A DNA stretch of 64,000 nucleotides from Aliirhizobium wenxiniae (lineage in GTDB: Bacteria > Pseudomonadota > Alphaproteobacteria > Rhizobiales > Rhizobiaceae): the NCBI RefSeq assembly GCF_014201355.1, contig NZ_JACHEG010000003.1:186001-250000 (forward strand), written 5' to 3'. Each line of letters begins with the position of its first letter. The stretch's first letter is position 1. The notes under the pieces were generated by a model. The model was not told the DNA's origin. It saw only the letters and a list, made by a program, of their open reading frames with translations, and ran no database searches. The position numbers and the translations under genes were made by a program. This document shows positions 59,365 through 64,000 of the stretch, in pieces.

Positions 59365-60050
59365 CCAGCATCGCTCAAGAAGAGATCAAGCTGACCAACG
59401 CCCAGATCGCCTGGCGGGCGGCGCAGGACATCGTCGACGGAGCCTATGTCAATCTCGGTATCGGCTTTCCCGAAATGGTCGCCCGCTACCAGCCGCCCGG
59501 CCGGGAGGCGATCTTTCATACGGAAAACGGCATCCTCGATTTCGGCGAGGCACCAAAGCCTGGCGAAGAGGACTGGGACCTCATCAATGCTGGCAAAAAG
59601 GCCGTGACGCTGAAGCCGGGCGCTTCGTTCTTCCATCATGCGGACAGTTTCGCCATGGTCCGCGGCGGCCATCTCGATGTCGCGATCCTTGGGGCATTGC
59701 AGGTTGCGCAAAGCGGGGATCTGGCAAACTGGCGTGTCGGCTCGAAGGGCGTTCCGGCAGTCGGTGGCGCCATGGATCTCGTGCATGGCGCCAAACAGGT
59801 TTTCGTCATCACCGAGCATGTGACAAAGAACGGCGAACCCAAGCTCGTGGAAAAATGCACGTTTCCGCTGACCGGCGTGGCCTGTGTCACCCGCGTTTAC
59901 ACCAGTCACGCCGTCATCGACATCGTTGAGCGACGCTTCGTGCTGCGCGAAAAACTTGCCGCATTGAGCGTCGAAGAACTGCAGTCCATGACCGGTGCTC
60001 CGTTGCATATCGAGGGTTCGGTCGCCGATCTCATCGTTCCCGAAGTCTGA
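59361..60050 (+). CDS. pcaJ: 3-oxoadipate CoA-transferase, subunit B
   Basis: 229 residues from the ATG at 59361, overlapping the pcaI stop. Beta-subunit motifs: VNLGIGFPEMVARY and the catalytic Glu in TENGILDFGEAP near residue 50. It ends with a VADLIVPEV segment. It works as a complex with PcaI. Confidence 0.96.
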   Translation: MTSIAQEEIKLTNAQIAWRAAQDIVDGAYVNLGIGFPEMVARYQPPGREAIFHTENGILDFGEAPKPGEEDWDLINAGKKAVTLKPGASFFHHADSFAMVRGGHLDVAILGALQVAQSGDLANWRVGSKGVPAVGGAMDLVHGAKQVFVITEHVTKNGEPKLVEKCTFPLTGVACVTRVYTSHAVIDIVERRFVLREKLAALSVEELQSMTGAPLHIEGSVADLIVPEV

Positions 60051-60061
60051 GGAGAATAGCA

Positions 60062-61267
60062 ATGGCCGAGGCTTTTATCTGCGACTACATCCGCACCCCG
60101 ATTGGTCGTTTCGGTGGCTCGCTTTCCTCCGTGAGGGCTGACGACCTCGGCGCCATACCGCTCAAGGCGCTCGTCGAGCGAAATGCCGGCATCGACTGGG
60201 AGGCGGTTGGTGATGTGATCTATGGATGCGCCAACCAGGCAGGCGAGGACAATCGCAATGTCGCGCGGATGTCTCTGCTTCTGGCGGGGCTTCCCGTGTC
60301 CGTCACGGGTACGACCATCAACCGCCTGTGCGGCTCGGGAATAGATGCCGTCATCACCGCGGCGCGCGCCATCAAGTCGGGTGAAGCGGAATTGATGATT
60401 GCGGGTGGCGTCGAAAGCATGAGCCGGGCGCCGTTCGTCATGCCCAAGGCTGACGCCGCGTTTTCGCGTAACGCCGAGATCTACGACACGACAATCGGCT
60501 GGCGCTTCGTCAATCCGCTGATGAAGAAGCTGTATGGTGTCGATTCCATGCCGGAGACCGGCGAAAATGTTGCGGAAGAATATCGGATCTCTCGCGAAGA
60601 TCAGGATGCGTTTGCTTTGCGCAGTCAGAACAAGGCCGCTGCCGCCCAGGAAAACGGCCGGCTGGCACGCGAAATCACGCCAGTGACCATCCCCCAGCGC
60701 AAGGGTGAGGCGCTTGTCATCTCGAAAGACGAGCATCCGCGCGCAACCACGATCGAAGCGCTCGCCAAACTTGCTACCCCCTTCAAGAAGGAGGGCGGAA
60801 CAGTGACGGCCGGCAATGCCTCCGGCGTCAACGATGGTGCCGCAGCGCTGATTATCGCTTCGGAAGCGGCTGTCAGAAAATACGGGCTGACCCCGATTGC
60901 GCGGGTTCTGGCCGGAGCGACAGCGGGTGTTCCTCCGCGTGTCATGGGCATCGGCCCGGCGCCTGCTTCCAAAAAGCTGATGGCATTGCTCGGCCTGACG
61001 CAGGATCAGTTCGATGTCATAGAACTGAACGAGGCGTTTGCCTCTCAAGGTCTCGCGACCTTGCGAGAACTCGGCATTGCCGATGACGATCCGCGCGTCA
61101 ATCCGAATGGTGGGGCGATCGCGCTCGGGCATCCGCTGGGCATGTCGGGCGCCAGGATCGTCGGCACGGCGGCTCTAGAACTTTCGTCGGGCAAGGGGAG
61201 CCACGCGCTCGCAACCATGTGCATCGGCGTGGGGCAGGGTATTGCGCTCGCTCTCGGGCGCGCCTGA
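60062..61267 (+). CDS. pcaF: 3-oxoadipyl-CoA thiolase
   Basis: 401 residues, normal for PcaF. Catalytic Cys in INRLCGSGIDAV near residue 88, His in GHPLGMSGAR near 357, and the second Cys in TMCIGVGQG near 387. The N-terminal DYIRTPIGRFGGSL is typical. It makes succinyl-CoA and acetyl-CoA, completing the pathway. It follows pcaJ by 11 bases. Confidence 0.97.
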   Translation: MAEAFICDYIRTPIGRFGGSLSSVRADDLGAIPLKALVERNAGIDWEAVGDVIYGCANQAGEDNRNVARMSLLLAGLPVSVTGTTINRLCGSGIDAVITAARAIKSGEAELMIAGGVESMSRAPFVMPKADAAFSRNAEIYDTTIGWRFVNPLMKKLYGVDSMPETGENVAEEYRISREDQDAFALRSQNKAAAAQENGRLAREITPVTIPQRKGEALVISKDEHPRATTIEALAKLATPFKKEGGTVTAGNASGVNDGAAALIIASEAAVRKYGLTPIARVLAGATAGVPPRVMGIGPAPASKKLMALLGLTQDQFDVIELNEAFASQGLATLRELGIADDDPRVNPNGGAIALGHPLGMSGARIVGTAALELSSGKGSHALATMCIGVGQGIALALGRA

Positions 61268-61307
61268 CCGCGCCTTCGTCCAAAAATCGGCAAGACAGGG
61301 AGGCCGG

Positions 61308-62012
61308 TTAATGCAGGCCGCCCACGCCGAGCAAACGTTCCACCGCCTCGTGATCCTGCGAAAGCGCGGAGGGAGTGCCGTTCCAGGCGATACGGCCGCG
61401 CTCGAGCACGATGACCTCGTCGGCAAAGTCGAGAGCGCTTTGAATCCGCTGCTCGACGAGCAGGATCGTCATGTCTCCGGACGCCGCAAGTTCGGAAAAT
61501 ACCGCCATGAGTTCCTCGCAGATTACGGGAGCCAGGCCTTCAAGTGGCTCATCCAGTAGCAGTACCGTGGGGCGGCCGAGGATCGTGCGTGCTGTGGTCA
61601 GCATCTGTTGCTCACCGCCGGACAGCTGGCTCCCAAGGTTCCTGCGACGCTCCTTCAGTCGGGGAAACAGCGCATAGGCTTCCTCGATCGCGTCCGTCTT
61701 CCGTTTCTTCAAGCCGACAGTCAGGTTTTCCTCGACGCTGAGGCTCGGGAATATGTCTCGCGTCTGCGGCACATAACCGAGGCCTGCGTGAGCCCGCGCG
61801 GCACTGGATGTCGAACTGAGATCGATGTCTCCCATCGTTATCCGGCCATCATAACGGCGGGTCTGGCCCGCAAGCGTTGCGAAGAGCGTCGTCTTGCCCA
61901 TTCCGTTGCGGCCGAGAACGGCAAGCCGATGACCGGCGGCCACAGAAAACGAGATCGATTCCAGGATACGCGTCGGGCCGTAGCCTGCGGAAAGGTTTTC
62001 GACTTTAAGCAT
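61308..62012 (-). CDS. livF: Branched-chain-type ABC transporter ATP-binding protein LivF
   Basis: 234 residues from the ATG at 62012, overlapping the end of livG by 8 bases (another ATG at 62024 is possible). Walker A GRNGMGKTT near residue 37, signature LSGGEQQMLTTARTI, Walker B VLLLDEPLEGLAP. The EGLAP box is typical of LivF. It is convergent with pcaF with 40 bases between. The cargo may be an aromatic acid, given the neighbours, or amino acids. Confidence 0.93.
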   Translation of the reverse strand: MLKVENLSAGYGPTRILESISFSVAAGHRLAVLGRNGMGKTTLFATLAGQTRRYDGRITMGDIDLSSTSSAARAHAGLGYVPQTRDIFPSLSVEENLTVGLKKRKTDAIEEAYALFPRLKERRRNLGSQLSGGEQQMLTTARTILGRPTVLLLDEPLEGLAPVICEELMAVFSELAASGDMTILLVEQRIQSALDFADEVIVLERGRIAWNGTPSALSQDHEAVERLLGVGGLH

Positions 62013-62769
62013 TGAGGCCGGCATTGGCGTAGCTCCCGAGATAGGCCTCGCGGACGCGGGCATCCTTTGTCACGTCGGCGGGAAGGCCGTCGAATATGAT
62101 GGTCCCGGTGGCAAGCACGATCACCCGTTTGGCAAATCGGAACACCAGGTCCATGTCGTGTTCGATCATCAATACGGCGAGATCGGCAGGGAGGTTTGCG
62201 AGCGCGTCCTCGATGCGTCCGGTGTCGCTCTGCGGAACGCCTGCGGCTGGTTCGTCGAGCAGCAGGACGCTGGGCTTCAAGGCGAGCGCTATGGCTAGTT
62301 CAAGAAGCCGTTGCTGCCCGTAGGCGATCTCGCGGACCTTTCTATGCGCCAGCGCATAAAGCCCCAGCCTTTCAAGCAGGTCATCGACTTCCTCCATCAC
62401 CGCCGGACGGGTGAGAAAGTTACCATGCAGTTGCGCTGATTTGCCTGTCCTTTGGAGAACCGCGAGCCCAAGATGTTCGGCCGGTGTCATGCACTGGAAA
62501 AGCCGGGTTACCTGGAACGAGCGAACGAGACCACGCTGAACCCGGCCGGTTGGTCCGATCCGGGTGACCGGCTCGTTTCGAAGCCGCACTTCACCGGAAC
62601 TCGGTTTCAGGGCGCCGGTGACGAGATTGACGAAGGTTGTCTTGCCGGCTCCGTTCGGGCCGATAAGCGCCACTCGGTCCCCTGCCATCATGGAGAGCGA
62701 GACGTCGTTTGTGACAACGAGCCCGCCGAACGCCTTTTTCAGGTTGATGACTTCAAATACCGCACTCAT
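62005..62769 (-). CDS. livG: Branched-chain-type ABC transporter ATP-binding protein LivG
   Basis: 254 residues. Walker A GPNGAGKTT near residue 37. The signature is degenerate: IAYGQQRLLELAIAL in place of LSGGQQ, as usual for LivG. Walker B VLLLDEPAAGVPQSD; the end REAYLGS is the LivG tail. Its ATG overlaps the livM stop. Confidence 0.94.
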   Translation of the reverse strand: MSAVFEVINLKKAFGGLVVTNDVSLSMMAGDRVALIGPNGAGKTTFVNLVTGALKPSSGEVRLRNEPVTRIGPTGRVQRGLVRSFQVTRLFQCMTPAEHLGLAVLQRTGKSAQLHGNFLTRPAVMEEVDDLLERLGLYALAHRKVREIAYGQQRLLELAIALALKPSVLLLDEPAAGVPQSDTGRIEDALANLPADLAVLMIEHDMDLVFRFAKRVIVLATGTIIFDGLPADVTKDARVREAYLGSYANAGLNA

Positions 62770-63800
62770 GGCCGCGTCTCCCCGGTCCTGTTTCTTCTTG
62801 CAGAAAGGAGATCCTGCACCGTTCCGAAAATACCCTTGGGAGCGAAAAGGACGACGACGATGAGAAGCGCACCGACCATCGTCAGCCAGTGAAACGGATT
62901 GGCGGCCGATACGAAATCCTCAAACAGCATGAAGACCAAGGTTCCAACAAGAGCGCCGAACAGCGAACCGGTTCCGCCGAGGACAAGCATGACGAGCGCC
63001 TCTGCCGATTGTGTGAACGACAGGGCGTCGAGTGCGACGACCTGGGTTGAGATGGCACTGAGCGCACCGCCTGTTCCGGCCACCGCGCCTGAAATGATGT
63101 ACATTTTTATCAGGGCTTTATGCGGAGAGGCGCCGATTGCCCTTATCCGCACCGGATCCTCCTTGATGCCACGGCAGAGCATGCCGAAGGGCGAGCGGAC
63201 GACGATGCGCAGCAAAGCGAATACGATCAGAAGCAGGATCACACCGAAAAAATAGGCCGTATGGCCGAAGAGATCGAACTCGTAGAGGCCAAAGAGCGGG
63301 TCGAGCACGATGCCGGAAAGTCCGTCGCTTCCGCCGGTCCAGGAAGACGCCTTGTTGGCGAATTCATGAAACAGATAGACAAGCGCGATCGACAGCACGA
63401 GCTGCGGGAGGCCGTGCGCCCGCAACATCACGATGCCACAGACAAGCCCGGCGACCGCGCCTGCGATTATCCCGCCCAGCGTCATCAGTAGCGGATCATT
63501 TATCCCATAATGTGCGGAAAGTATGCCTGCCGCATAGGCGCCCGATCCAAACAGTGCCGCCTGGCCGAGGGTTGCGACACCGCAATAACCCGTCACGAGA
63601 TCGAGCGACAATACGAGAAGGGCAATCGCGATGATACGCGTGAGCAATGCGAGGTTATCGGGAAAGAGGACGTAACCAGCTGCTGCGACGATGACGATGG
63701 CCGCAACGCCGTAGAGGTCTCGGCTGATAAAGCCGGCTCGCAGGCGGTTTCTGGTCGTTTCAGCGCTGGCGGTCAAAGTGGAGTTGGTTTTCTCTGTCAT
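62766..63800 (-). CDS. livM: Branched-chain-type ABC transporter permease LivM
   Basis: 344 residues with about eight to ten membrane segments starting near residue 32. The family loop SPFGMLCRGIKEDPVRIRAIGASPHKALI near residue 205 and the GGxGSLFGALVGT segment are conserved. The start overlaps the stop of the livH-like gene. Confidence 0.94.
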   Translation of the reverse strand: MTEKTNSTLTASAETTRNRLRAGFISRDLYGVAAIVIVAAAGYVLFPDNLALLTRIIAIALLVLSLDLVTGYCGVATLGQAALFGSGAYAAGILSAHYGINDPLLMTLGGIIAGAVAGLVCGIVMLRAHGLPQLVLSIALVYLFHEFANKASSWTGGSDGLSGIVLDPLFGLYEFDLFGHTAYFFGVILLLIVFALLRIVVRSPFGMLCRGIKEDPVRIRAIGASPHKALIKMYIISGAVAGTGGALSAISTQVVALDALSFTQSAEALVMLVLGGTGSLFGALVGTLVFMLFEDFVSAANPFHWLTMVGALLIVVVLFAPKGIFGTVQDLLSARRNRTGETRP

Positions 63801-64000
63801 TTCGCACGCCCCGCCAGGCCACGCGGAAAGACGCAGATGATCGCAATGACGGCAAGATAGAAGAAAAATTCGCCGAATTCCGGCATGAGATATCTGCCGG
63901 TCGTATCGATTGCTCCAAGAAGAAGACAGGCTGCCAATGCTCCGGGGATGGAGCCGGCGCCGCCGACAGACACCACGACCAGGAAGGTGACCATGTAACG
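63797..64000 (-). CDS. livH: Branched-chain-type ABC transporter permease LivH, C-terminal part (partial)
   Basis: The frame is open to the edge of the window and gives the last ~67 residues. VVSVGGAGSIPGALAACLLLGAIDT is the LivH signature, followed by a membrane helix and FPRGLAGRA at the end. The 5' part and any binding protein gene lie outside. Confidence 0.85.
   Translation of the reverse strand, partial: RYMVTFLVVVSVGGAGSIPGALAACLLLGAIDTTGRYLMPEFGEFFFYLAVIAIICVFPRGLAGRAK

Noticed and set aside
1..64000. Search by eye for tRNA, rRNA, CRISPR arrays, insertion sequences, integrase or attachment repeats
   Set aside because: None could be supported. The decayed genes at 13.7-14.3 and 25.8-26.2 kb have no flanking IS ends or direct repeats that I can see.

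Overview
The window reads as a piece of a Rhizobiaceae genome (alphaproteobacterium, Rhizobium/Agrobacterium/Sinorhizobium type). It is GC-rich with dense same-strand operons and many ATGA start/stop overlaps. The gene sets are typical of rhizobia: tandem ku genes beside ligD, an APS-like uxs/uxe polysaccharide operon, nasS-nasT with nrtABD/nirBD/nas, and pcaDCHGB-pcaQ with pcaR-pcaIJF. No replication, conjugation, rRNA, tRNA or CRISPR feature is visible, so chromosome versus large plasmid cannot be decided.

Layout. (1) 1-1.9 kb: end of ligD and two ku genes (non-homologous end joining) behind a likely general-stress (EcfG/RpoE2-type) promoter. (2) 2.0-13.4 kb: a sugar-acid catabolic block with SGNH hydrolase, 2-keto-3-deoxygalactonate kinase, a DHDPS-family lyase, an enolase-superfamily dehydratase/cycloisomerase, a MalFGK-like ABC importer, two NAD(P) dehydrogenases and an IclR regulator fused to an SMP-30 lactonase. 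(3) 13.7-18.1 kb: a broken diguanylate cyclase, then a double-domain KaiC-like ATPase with a hybrid histidine kinase. (4) 18.4-25.2 kb: an arabinose/xylose polysaccharide operon (uxs, uxe, GT2 synthase, DUF995 protein, GH26-like hydrolase) with a LuxR-type regulator nearby. (5) 25.2-26.7 kb: a decayed arsenic operon with one intact arsC. (6) 27.0-31.3 kb: universal stress protein, beta-CASP metallo-beta-lactamase and CPx P-type ATPase behind an FNR/FixK-like promoter.

(7) 31.4-43.7 kb: assimilatory nitrate reduction on the minus strand in the order nasT, nasS, nrtA, nrtB, nrtD, nirB, nirD, nasA, cysG. Between nasS and nrtA lies a near-perfect sigma-54 promoter followed by a leader with two small hairpins and a T-run, as expected for NasT antitermination. 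(8) 44.0-61.3 kb: a nearly complete quinate/shikimate to succinyl-CoA plus acetyl-CoA route. Its parts are two tandem GntR regulators, quiC, a polar-amino-acid-type ABC importer, aroQ, aroE-like, a Gfo/Idh oxidoreductase, pcaDCHGB with pcaQ, and pcaR with pcaIJF. (9) 61.3-64 kb: livF, livG, livM and part of livH.

The main leads for new biology are: the regulator-lactonase fusion and its unassigned sugar substrate; the ABC importer embedded among quinate/shikimate genes; the KaiC-like/histidine kinase pair without kaiA or kaiB; the hairpin that traps the Shine-Dalgarno of quiC; and the regulatory elements (sigma-54 plus ANTAR-type leader, FNR-class promoter, 14-bp-arm palindrome at pcaR/pcaI).
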